The position numbers were made by a program, and so were the translations under genes. Shown here piece after piece: positions 1-5,727 of a DNA stretch of 6,623 nucleotides (its first letter is position 1; the number at the start of each line of letters is the position of its first letter). The notes below the pieces were generated by a model. That model did not search any database, was not told the DNA's origin, and saw only the letters and a program-made list of their open reading frames with translations. Source of the stretch: JBLKSS01 sp047607725 (GTDB taxonomy: Bacteria > Pseudomonadota > Gammaproteobacteria > Enterobacterales > Enterobacteriaceae); the NCBI RefSeq assembly GCF_047607725.1, contig NZ_JBLKSS010000110.1, positions 1-6,623 on the forward strand, read 5' to 3'.

Positions 1-138
1 TCATCGCCGGATTATCCATGATCTGACAGCCGTCCCTTATAGGATGCGGGTTCACTAGGCATCGTAGTGGAACATATTCTTACCGGGCCATACAACAAAC
101 CCACCAATAATTCAAGACGTCCTCCACGGGGCGCTTAC
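1..138 (-). mobile_element. Probable IS66-family insertion sequence terminus (partial)
   Basis: Going leftward on the minus strand, similarity to EmrB stops after the codons for GVALFF (the run of six T at 145-140, perhaps one further A at 139). It is replaced by sequence beginning GTAAGCGCCCCGTGGAGG at 138. A terminus starting GTAAGCG is characteristic of IS66-family elements, so position 138 would be the outer end of the element and the body lies to the left of the window. No long open frame exists in these 138 bases. A minus-strand ATG at 19-17 (reading MDNPAM to the window edge), preceded by a purine-rich AAGGGA, could be the start of the first IS66 ORF, but six codons prove nothing. The break in emrB is firm; the family assignment rests only on the terminal bases and is inference. 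A different IS or a chromosomal rearrangement is possible. Confidence 0.42.
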
Positions 139-139
139 T

Positions 140-1234
140 AAAAAATAGCGCCACCCCGATCCCCATGAAGCCTTGAATCATCGCGATATGATAGTAATCC
201 ACGTCGGTGGTGAAATCGGAACGCATGAAACAGGAGATGCCAATCACCAAAAACGATCCGCCCGCCAACAGCCGGAGGTCGAATTTATGCGCGTAGCGAC
301 CGACCAGCGGCGACAGAAACACCGGCAAAATACCGATGGGCGCCGCCGCCAGGCCGACCCAGACCGGCGTGTAGCCAAGCTGGGTCTGCAACCATTGCGG
401 CAGCAGCAAGTTGATGCCAAAGAAACCGGAATAGCCCAGTACCAGCGCCCGCGCCAGCGTTCCGAAAGAAAAGTTGCGGTATTTGAATAGCCGGAGATCG
501 ATAATAGGGTGTTTGTCGGTCAACTCCCAAATGACCAGCGCCACCAGCGAAATCACGGAAATCAAAGTGCCGACAATGATAAATACCGACTCAAACCAAT
601 CGAGATCGTTCCCCTTATCCAGCACCACCTGCAACAAGCCGACCCCCAGCACCAGCAGCGCCAGCCCGACATAATCAATCAGCTGGGTCACCGTCGTCTC
701 CGGCCGGTTCTTAAACTGTGCCAGAACCAACATGGCCGCGAATATGCCGATAGGCACGTTAATGAAGAAGATCCACGGCCAGGTATAGTTATCAGTTATC
801 CAGCCGCCGGCCAGCGGACCGACGATGGGCGCCACCACGGTGACCATCGCCAAAAGCGAGAGCGCCATCCCCCGCTTGGCGGCGGGATAGATGGACAGCA
901 ACAGCGTTTGCACCATGGGGTAAAGCGACCCGGCGAAGAAGCCCTGCAGGGCGCGGAAAATGACCAACTGCGTCATATTTTGCGCGATACCGCACAAAAA
1001 TGAGGTGATGATAAACAGCAGCACCGAGGCCAAAAACAGCTTCGTTTGCCCCATGCGCCGCGACATCCAGCCGGTCAGCGGCAGCGCGATGGCGTTGGAC
1101 ACCGCGAACGAGGTGATAACCCAGGTCCCCTACTCCGAACTCACCCCCAGGTTGCCGGAAATCGTGGGCAGCGCGACGTTGGCGATGGTCGTGTCCAGCA
1201 CCTGCATAAAGGTCGCCAGCGACAGGCCGATGGT
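140..1234 (-). pseudogene. emrB: EmrB-like DHA2-family MFS multidrug efflux transporter, broken at both ends
   Basis: Remains of an inner-membrane drug/proton antiporter of the DHA2 (14-TM) family, close in sequence to E. coli EmrB. It begins inside TM1 (TIGLSLATFMQVLD, then TTIANVALPTISGNLG). It continues through motif A after TM2 (PLTGWMSRRMGQTKLF), motif C (VVAPIVGPLAGG), WIFFINVPIG and the conserved IWELTD. The frame is otherwise well preserved to GVALFF. Lesions: the N-terminal codons are missing because a deletion fused the gene in frame to emrA at about 1234. A TAG at 1132-1130 replaces the codon after LGVSSE, where E. coli EmrB has Gln in SQGTWV; after it the same frame runs on as GTWVITSFAVSNAIALP. 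The C-terminal third (roughly 180 residues by comparison with EmrB) is lost at about 139 to foreign sequence. The frame then reads through to a stop just below position 80. It can hardly make a working transporter. The family call is strong; orthology to emrB itself, rather than a paralogue, is less certain. Confidence 0.9.
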
Positions 1235-2336
1235 GGCCAGCACCGGTCCGTCCTGATTATGCATATCCACCGTCACATTGGTGGACAAACCGACCCGCAG
1301 CGGATGGTTATCCAGATTCTCCGGATCCAAGCGGATGCGCACCGGCAGGCGCTGCACGATTTTGATCCAGTTGCCGCTGGCGTTCTGCGCCGGTAGCAGC
1401 GAGAAAGCGCTTCCGGTACCGACGCCCAAACTTTCCACTTTTTTGCCGTGGTAAGTGATGTCGCCGCCGTAGAGATCGGCGTTAATGTCCACCGGCGGAC
1501 CTATGCGCATCGACAGCAGCTGCGTTTCCTTGAAGTTGGCGTCGATCCACACATCATCCAGCGGCACCACTGCCATCAACGCGGCACCCGGCTGAACACG
1601 GTTGCCCACCTGTACCGAGCGTTTGGCGACAAAGCCGCTGACCGGCGCCACCAGCGTACTGCGGACATGACTGAGATAGGCGCTGTGCAGCAAGGCGGCG
1701 GCGTCTTTGACGTCCGGATGGAATGCGATAGTGGTATCGTCTACCAGCGCGAAGGTCGTGTTCAACTGTTGCTGTGCCGACGTCAGCGAGGTTTCCGCCG
1801 AAGTCAAGGCATCACGGGCGTGGGACAACTCTTCCTGTGAAATGGCGCCATCGCGCGCCAGATTGGCGCGGCGCTGATAATCGCTACGCGCGCGCTGCAG
1901 TTCCACTTTGCGCGCGGCGACCATCACTTTGTAATTGTCCACGTTGCTGTACATCCCGCTACCTGGCGCACCACCCTGGCCAGATTGGCCTCGGCGCTCT
2001 CCTGCGCCACGATGGTATCGCTGGGATCCGGCGCACCAGCAACTGTCCTTGTTTGACGTAGTCGCCATTATCGGCCGCGATAGTGGTCACGGTACCCGCC
2101 ACCTGCGGTGTAATTTGCACCATGTTACCGGTCACATAAGCGTCGTCGGTGCTTTCGTAAAACCGGCCGTGTAGCCAGTAATACAACCCAAAAGTGACCA
2201 AATAGATGACGACGACCGCCAGCAGGAGAAGCAGCATCATTCTGCGCTTGCCTTTATTGCGCGCCGGCGCAGCACCGGCGTTATCGGGCCTGGTGTTGCC
2301 CGCATTTTGTTGCACACTCGATTGCGATTCAGCCAT
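1235..2336 (-). pseudogene. emrA: EmrA/HlyD-family periplasmic adaptor, frameshifted and fused to emrB
   Basis: Membrane-fusion protein that would link an EmrB-type antiporter to an outer-membrane channel. From ATG at 2336 it has a basic cytoplasmic tail, one TM anchor (residues about 33-54, MMLLLLLAVVVIYLVTFGLY) and the first lipoyl half (FYESTDDAYVTGNMVQITPQ). The frame breaks after VKQGQLLVR (residue 102, near 2029), where a CTG GAT pair seems to have lost one T. The next frame gives DPSDTIVAQESAEANLARVV. A second one-base loss in a short G run near 1956 moves to the third frame, which covers the coiled-coil hairpin (QRARSDYQRRANLARDGAIS), the second lipoyl half (VAPVSGFVAKRSVQVGNRVQ), and VDANFKETQ, GTGSAFSLLPAQNASGNWIK and VQRLPVRI, all hallmarks of EmrA. 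It ends at DGPVLA, where about 34 C-terminal residues of EmrA are absent and EmrB sequence follows directly. Start: 21 bp after the stop of the preceding gene, with only a weak Shine-Dalgarno sequence. Confidence 0.9.
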
Positions 2337-2357
2337 AAAATGAGTTCTCAGTCTGTT

Positions 2358-3660
2358 TTAATTATTCTGCGCCACGACAGGCGCGGCCGGGAGAGACGCG
2401 GGGGTCTGGAAACCGCCGCCCAGCGCCTGCATCAGCACGATGGCCGTATCGGTACGTTCGGCGTTGATGCTGGCCAGCTCTCGCTCGGCCTGAATCAGTT
2501 GCTGTTCCACGCTCAGCGCATCGAGATAGTTACCGATACCGGCGCTGTAGCGCTGCATGGCGTTGTCCCAAGACGCTGGCGCGATATCCCGCGCCCGCGT
2601 TTGTTGCTGCACCTGAGTTTCCAGCGATGACAGGCGCGTAATGGCATCGCCGATATCGCCGAGGGCACTGACCAGCGACTGGTTGTATTGCGCTACCGCC
2701 AAATTGTAGTCGGCATTGCTGCCCGCCAAATCCGCGCGCAAGCGGCCGCCGTCAAAGATAGGTAACGACAGCGCCGGACCGATGGTAAAGAAGCGGCTGG
2801 GCGCGCCGAAAAACGCATCGCCCAAAATCGATTTAGTGCCGGCCGCGGCGCTGAGATTCAAGTTGGGATAAAAGGCGGTTCGGCTGACCTTGATATCCTT
2901 GGCGGCGGCTTCAACCCGCCAGCGGGCGGCGGCCGAGCAGTTCCGCCGGCAGCGGCGCCGGCAGGCTCACCGCGGCCGGCACAATCAACTGCGGACGCGG
3001 CAGGGTATGGGCGGCGTCGGGGCCTTGGCCCACCAGTACCGCCAGGCGGATTCCAGCGGCGGTCACCTGTTGACGCGCGGCGGTCAGCGTCGCCTACGCC
3101 GCCGCTTCCAAACTTTCGGTCTGCTGATATTGGAACTTACTGTTAAGCCCGGCGGTAAACCGGCGCTGCGCCAGATCCAGCATCGCGTGGGCTTCGCCGT
3201 AATCGTTATAGGCGCGCGCCACATTGGCCACCAGCGTCAGACGGGCCGCCTGGCGATCTACTTCGCCAGCATTGGCGCGCCCAACCGCCGCTTCTCAGGC
3301 TGTCCGCTGGCCGCCCCATAAATCAAAGGTGTAGTTAAAATCGGCGGACAAGGTTCTGACGGTGCCGTATTGCTTACCTTGACCGTTATAGTCATCCACG
3401 CGGGCGTCGGCAACCTGCAAATCGGGACTATTCTGTAGCGTGCGACGGATCAGGGCGTCAAGGTTGCTGTCACCCAAGCTGTTCCACCAATCGGCAGCCG
3501 GCCAGCTGGCGCTGGAAAGCTTGGCCGATGAAAAGGTTTGTTGCCCGGCGAGGGTATTGGCGTCCAGCGCCCGGCCTTCGGTATGTAAACCGTAAGGCAA
3601 GGCGCAGCCCGCCAGCATCATCGCGCTTAAGAGCTGTAATAAACGAATGCGCAACGGCAT
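2358..3660 (-). pseudogene. NodT/TolC-type outer-membrane efflux lipoprotein, multiply disrupted
   Basis: Outer-membrane factor of an RND/MFS-type tripartite pump, the exit duct for the EmrAB-like pair downstream. ATG at 3660 starts a lipoprotein signal (MPLRIRLLQLLSAMMLAGC; lipobox LAGC, acylated Cys19), followed by the family signature WPAADWWNSLGDSNLDALIR. The sequence then reads into FNYTFDLWGGQRTA. Lesions in order: TGA at 3297-3295, where related proteins usually have Trp (TAWEAA); TAG at 3096-3094 inside LEAAA-ATLTAARQQV; then a small out-of-frame deletion near 2926-2929. There GRRP joins RWRVEAAAKDIKVSRTAFYP, apparently missing about five residues of the usual GRRPD(I/V)VAxRWRVEAA. 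The last part (GPALSLPIFDGGRLRADLAG to ALGGGF) is clean to the TAA at 2360-2358. The stretch between ADARV and YNGQGKQYGTVRT also looks shorter than in relatives, suggesting a further in-frame deletion. The original protein would have been about 470 residues. Confidence 0.88.
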
Positions 3661-3671
3661 AGTGTTAGTAA

Positions 3672-3677
3672 CTCCTT
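3672..3677 (-). promoter_or_regulatory. Ribosome binding site of the outer-membrane factor gene, overlapping the marR stop
   Basis: Read on the minus strand, AAGGAG is a near-perfect Shine-Dalgarno sequence. It shares bases with the TAA stop of the regulator gene (3678-3676). It sits 11 bases before the ATG at 3660, slightly longer than ideal. The 15-bp gap between the two genes and this overlap support co-transcription and probably coupled translation of regulator and pump genes. Confidence 0.7.
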
Positions 3678-4122
3678 AAATACCGGCAGGACCCACCAGC
3701 TTGTTGAGCAGACGGGCAAATTCTTTAAACTCGGCGGGGGTAAGCGGCGCCATAAGATCATTTAGGGTGTGGGTGATAATCGACGGCAATTGCCGACAAA
3801 AAACGCGTCCGGTATCGGTCAAAGAAAGCCGCATTTGGCGGCGATCGTCGGTGCAGCGCACGCGCGCAATCATATTTTTGTTTTCCAGACGATCCAGCAT
3901 GCACGAGGTGGCGTCTCTGTCCAGATTCATTCGGCGGCAAATCTCCGCCGACGTTTCCAGCCCTTCACGACACATCAGCAGCATGACCTTGCACTGCGCC
4001 GCGGTAATATCGTGGGGCAGCAACCAGGTTTCCAATAGCCGATCTTTATCGCTATTAAGCCAGTGAATGTTGCGGCCCAGTTGAAAGACCTCTTCCAACT
4101 GCTCCGGCGCGAAGTGCTTCAT
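3676..4122 (-). CDS. MarR-family transcriptional regulator of the efflux operon
   Basis: A complete 148-residue MarR/SlyA-type winged-helix protein, normal length for the family, expected to act as a dimer in the cytoplasm. Helices at both ends (about 5-35 and 110-145) would form the dimer interface. The DNA-binding part is residues about 55-100: TSAEICRRMNLDRDATSCML is the helix-turn-helix and ARVRCTDDRRQMRLSLT the wing, with the family hallmark DxRR (Asp92-Asp93-Arg94-Arg95). It carries six cysteines (44, 51, 62, 74, 90, 109), unusually many, so redox or electrophile sensing is conceivable but unproven. The ATG at 4122 was chosen because it gives the full N-terminal helix and lies about 28 bases below a good promoter. 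An upstream ATG hits a stop after one codon. As first gene of an efflux operon it most likely represses its own promoter. It is not close to EmrR/MprA in sequence, so no symbol is given. It remains intact although all its apparent targets are broken. Confidence 0.9.
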   Translation of the reverse strand: MKHFAPEQLEEVFQLGRNIHWLNSDKDRLLETWLLPHDITAAQCKVMLLMCREGLETSAEICRRMNLDRDATSCMLDRLENKNMIARVRCTDDRRQMRLSLTDTGRVFCRQLPSIITHTLNDLMAPLTPAEFKEFARLLNKLVGPAGI

Positions 4123-4156
4123 CTTAATCCATGCCTAGGCAGCTATTCCGCGGGCA

Positions 4157-4185
4157 ACTATAGCCTTATTAATTAAAGTAAACAA
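4157..4185 (-). promoter_or_regulatory. Predicted sigma70 promoter of the marR-efflux operon
   Basis: On the minus strand, TTGTTT (4185-4180) and TATAGT (4162-4157) are separated by exactly 17 bases and lie in an AT-rich island within otherwise GC-rich sequence. Transcription would begin near 4150, about 28 bases before the ATG at 4122. The spacer contains the perfect 8-bp palindrome TTAATTAA (4169-4176), a plausible part of an operator for the MarR protein, since MarR-type repressors commonly bind AT-rich palindromes over their own promoters. The operator role is inference. Confidence 0.6.
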
Positions 4186-4190
4186 TAGTC

Positions 4191-4228
4191 AGTTTTGTAA
4201 CTAGGTATTTACGAAAACAGACAAAACT
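4191..4228. repeat. Inverted repeat upstream of the operon promoter, possible operator
   Basis: AGTTTTGT (4191-4198) and ACAAAACT (4221-4228) are perfect 8-bp inverted copies with centres 30 bp apart, about three helical turns. The repeat lies just upstream of the predicted -35 element, in the same AT-rich island. The right arm continues into CTAGG-like sequence that also follows the left arm (AACTAGG at 4199-4205 and again at 4225-4231), so a short direct repeat is superimposed. It may be a regulator site, for the MarR protein or an activator, but nothing in the sequence proves binding. Confidence 0.35.
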
Positions 4229-4312
4229 AGGCAAATTGGCCACATTTCCGCCGGCGTCGGCGAAAAAACGGTGCCCATAAAGGCTGTCGGCGGCCAAGGC
4301 GGCCGCTCCTTG

Positions 4313-4348
4313 TAGGCGCCACGCTTGCTCGGGTGTTTATGGCGCCTA
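4313..4348. repeat. Inverted repeat TAGGCGCCA/TGGCGCCTA
   Basis: TAGGCGCCA (4313-4321) and TGGCGCCTA (4340-4348) are perfect 9-bp inverted arms with an 18-base loop. Each arm also contains the palindrome GGCGCC. The right arm overlaps the first unit of the tandem repeat beginning at 4341. It could fold as a hairpin at the 3' end of the yjaB transcript, but there is no following T run. Confidence 0.45.
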
Positions 4349-4416
4349 ACCGCCTGCTGGACGCCTAACCACGGGCTGGACGTTTAACCGCCCGCCCAAT
4401 GCCTCACCGCACGCCG
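4341..4416. repeat. Four degenerate 19-bp tandem repeats
   Basis: Four consecutive 19-base units align without gaps: GGCGCCTAACCGCCTGCTG, GACGCCTAACCACGGGCTG, GACGTTTAACCGCCCGCCC and AATGCCTCACCGCACGCCG. A fifth unit may begin at 4417 (GACGCGG) before the pattern fades. The shared core is roughly GACGCCTAACCGCnnGCYG. The array is noncoding and lies between the yjaB stop and the efflux promoter. It may be a decayed minisatellite; no function is evident. Confidence 0.6.
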
Positions 4417-4474
4417 GACGCGGTGATAGCACCCCGCGACCGGGCGGAAAGGGAAATATAAAGGAAAGTATGCG

Positions 4475-4918
4475 TTAGCGCTTATGCCATTGCATATGTA
4501 GTAAAGGAAAAGAATTTCCTTGGGCATCGACCTCGGATCGGCCCGTCTGGACAAACCCATAATGCTGGTAAAATCCTAGCGCCTGAGGGTTATGTTCATT
4601 GACATCCAACGTCAGATCGCCGCGCAGGGCCACGGCATAGTCTAATAGCCGCCGGCCGATACCTCTGCCGCGCGCCGCTGCCTCTATAAACAATATCTCG
4701 ACGTGGTTATCGGATAAGCCAATGAAGCCACGGGGCCCGTGTTGCGCCTCGTCCGCCACCCAAACATCCAGCGCGGGCAAATAGTGCCGCGCCACCAGCG
4801 TGCGTAGCGCGTCGATTTCCATTTCGCTGAGGAAATGATGGGTAGTGCGGACGGAGCGCTCCCAGAGGGCCACCAACGGTGGGTTATCGGTAGCAGTATG
4901 TGCTCTTATCGTTATCAT
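4475..4918 (-). CDS. yjaB: GNAT-family N-acetyltransferase, YjaB-like
   Basis: Complete acetyl-CoA-dependent N-acetyltransferase of the Gcn5-related family, closely matching E. coli YjaB from memory. Starting at ATG 4918 gives 147 residues, the same length as E. coli YjaB, and aligns MITIRAHT with its N-terminus. An upstream TTG at 4954 would add 12 residues (MHFLLTPYLVTP) with no counterpart, and neither start has a strong Shine-Dalgarno sequence. Visible features: WERSVRTTHHFL near the N-terminus; VEILFIEAAARGRGIGRRLL (about 73-92), holding the acetyl-CoA pyrophosphate-binding RxxGxG (Arg83-Gly88); LDVNEHNPQALGFYQHYGF (104-122), with Tyr117 in the usual general-acid position; and the C-terminal GRSEVDAQGNSFPLLHM. 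It is cytoplasmic, with substrate unknown; YjaB has been reported to acetylate proteins. It stands alone, well separated from both neighbours. No lesion is visible, in contrast to the genes around it. Confidence 0.88.
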   Translation of the reverse strand: MITIRAHTATDNPPLVALWERSVRTTHHFLSEMEIDALRTLVARHYLPALDVWVADEAQHGPRGFIGLSDNHVEILFIEAAARGRGIGRRLLDYAVALRGDLTLDVNEHNPQALGFYQHYGFVQTGRSEVDAQGNSFPLLHMQWHKR

Positions 4919-4997
4919 GGGAGTCACTAGGTAAGGTGTTAGCAAAAAATGCAACGTGCCCCGGTGTCACCAGGCTCGCGTTTCGGCCGCGGTGTTT

Positions 4998-5069
4998 ACC
5001 ACAGGCCAGCTCGGTCAAAACGACATGTTACCGCAGGGCGCGCCCTCGGTCAGCCTGTGGTGCTGACCG
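4998..5069. repeat. Cluster of nested inverted repeats upstream of yjaB
   Basis: Three palindromic elements are packed together. ACCACAGGC (4998-5006) pairs perfectly with GCCTGTGGT (5053-5061). The 12-bp perfect palindrome AGGGCGCGCCCT lies at 5035-5046. CGGTCAGC (5047-5054) pairs perfectly with GCTGACCG (5062-5069) across a 7-base loop. The first and third structures share bases 5053-5061 and so are mutually exclusive folds. The region is noncoding, between the unknown exported-protein gene and yjaB (both minus). No T run follows on either strand, so a simple terminator is not supported. A decayed mobile-element end or an RNA structure is possible. Confidence 0.45.
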
Positions 5070-5171
5070 CCGGCTGCTAAGCAACACTAGCCGGGTCTCA
5101 AGCCCATCAAATCGGCATGTCGCCTCGAAACACGTGGTACAGGCACGTTTCCTGAATAAGAAACGCCCGCG

Positions 5172-5636
5172 TCAGTGCGCTGGCGCGCGGCGCCGCTTGG
5201 ACGCCGGAGGTGATAGCCGCATCGTCACGATCGGGAAATAAGTGGCGCGCGGCGCGATAGCCGCTACGGTCGGGCCGCGGCGTATCGGCAGCGCGATATC
5301 GGCGCGGGTGTGCCAGGCATCGCCCGCGATGCCGTACCAAGCGCGCTGCAGCGGCAGGCGGTCTTGATGCTGGTTGAGAATAAAAACTTCACCGGTGACT
5401 GGATTTTTCCACAGGCGGGTGGACAATGTAGCGCCGGGAGCCAGAATGCCTAACTCTACCGAATACCAATGGGCGGAGGTCGCCTGGCACGCCAGTGGGA
5501 GATGGCCCTGATTGTTAACGGTTACAGAAAAAACCTGTAGCCCGGCGTTACCGCGGTGGTAATTTACCGTATCGCCAGCGCTGGCGGTGTGGGTCAGCAA
5601 TAACAGGCCGGACAGCAGTATTCCCCGCGCGTTCAT
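5172..5636 (-). CDS. Exported (periplasmic) protein of unknown function
   Basis: I do not recognise the family. The ATG at 5636 is preferred because GGAG (5646-5643) lies six bases upstream. In-frame starts at 5642 (ATG) and 5651 (TTG) overlap or precede that site. The product is 154 residues. MNARGILLSGLLLLTHTASA is a clear Sec signal peptide with likely cleavage after Ala20 (ASA), so the mature protein should be periplasmic, about 134 residues. The body is beta-rich with no TM segment: VNYHRGNAGLQVFSVTVNNQ, LACQATSAHWYSVELG, LWKNPVTGEVFILNQHQDRL, AWYGIAGDAWHTRADIALPI. The only cysteine is in LACQA. The last 25 or so residues (VTMRLSPPASKRRRAPAH) are basic and look unlike the rest, so the C-terminus may be altered, for example by a frameshift near 5230-5250; I cannot show this. 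It is transcribed away from the BMP solute-binding gene across a 91-bp shared intergenic region, which hints at common control. Confidence 0.65.
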   Translation of the reverse strand: MNARGILLSGLLLLTHTASAGDTVNYHRGNAGLQVFSVTVNNQGHLPLACQATSAHWYSVELGILAPGATLSTRLWKNPVTGEVFILNQHQDRLPLQRAWYGIAGDAWHTRADIALPIRRGPTVAAIAPRATYFPIVTMRLSPPASKRRRAPAH

Positions 5637-5716
5637 CGACATCTCCGTCAAACAAGACGATTGGCGCCGGTAATGGCCGGTGGTGTACTGGATTAGGGCG
5701 TTATCATACGCTTTTT

Positions 5717-5721
5717 GAGGA
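5717..5721 (+). promoter_or_regulatory. Ribosome binding site of the BMP-family gene
   Basis: GAGGA ends six bases before the ATG at 5728, an ideal spacing that fixes the start and gives a proper signal peptide. The 91-bp divergent intergenic region (5637-5727) must contain promoters in both directions, but I could not pick a convincing -35/-10 pair in it. Confidence 0.65.
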
Positions 5722-5727
5722 CGAACA

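Larger units (their letters stand above)
4229..4474. other. Noncoding region between yjaB and the efflux operon promoter
   Basis: No frame here resembles a gene. Together with the promoter region at 4123-4228 it forms a gene-free stretch of about 350 bases. It is GC-rich and contains GGCGGCC repeated directly two bases apart near 4289-4304, the hairpin at 4313-4348 and the 19-bp tandem repeats at 4341-4416. It must hold the 3' end of the yjaB transcript, but I find no hairpin followed by a T run on the minus strand that would make a standard terminator. The AAAAAA at 4263-4268 reads as TTTTTT on the minus strand but is not preceded by a clear stem. Confidence 0.5.

Noticed and set aside
173..1003. 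Plus-strand open frames of up to 164 codons opposite emrB
   Set aside because: They are Arg/Gln/His-rich antisense shadows of the high-GC emrB coding sequence, whose minus-strand translation matches a known family throughout.
3701..4066. 121-codon plus-strand frame opposite the MarR gene
   Set aside because: No recognisable domain or ribosome binding site; it is antisense to an intact winged-helix gene.
4248..4268. CGCCG-GCGT-CGGCG stem followed by AAAAAA as a terminator
   Set aside because: For the minus-strand transcript the T run would come before the stem rather than after it, and no plus-strand gene needs a terminator here.
5146..5165. CGTTTC/GAAACG hairpin just after the stop of the exported-protein gene as a terminator
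   Set aside because: Only six base pairs with an 8-base loop and no T run following on the minus strand.
5107..5340. 77-codon minus-strand frame overlapping the 3' end of the exported-protein gene
   Set aside because: Arg-rich, no family resemblance, and in a different frame from the signal-peptide-bearing gene. I considered it as a frameshifted tail of that gene but saw no convincing continuity.
5637..5727. Promoter for the BMP gene with -10 TATCAT at 5702-5707
   Set aside because: No acceptable -35 element at 16-18 bp upstream, so the call would be guesswork.
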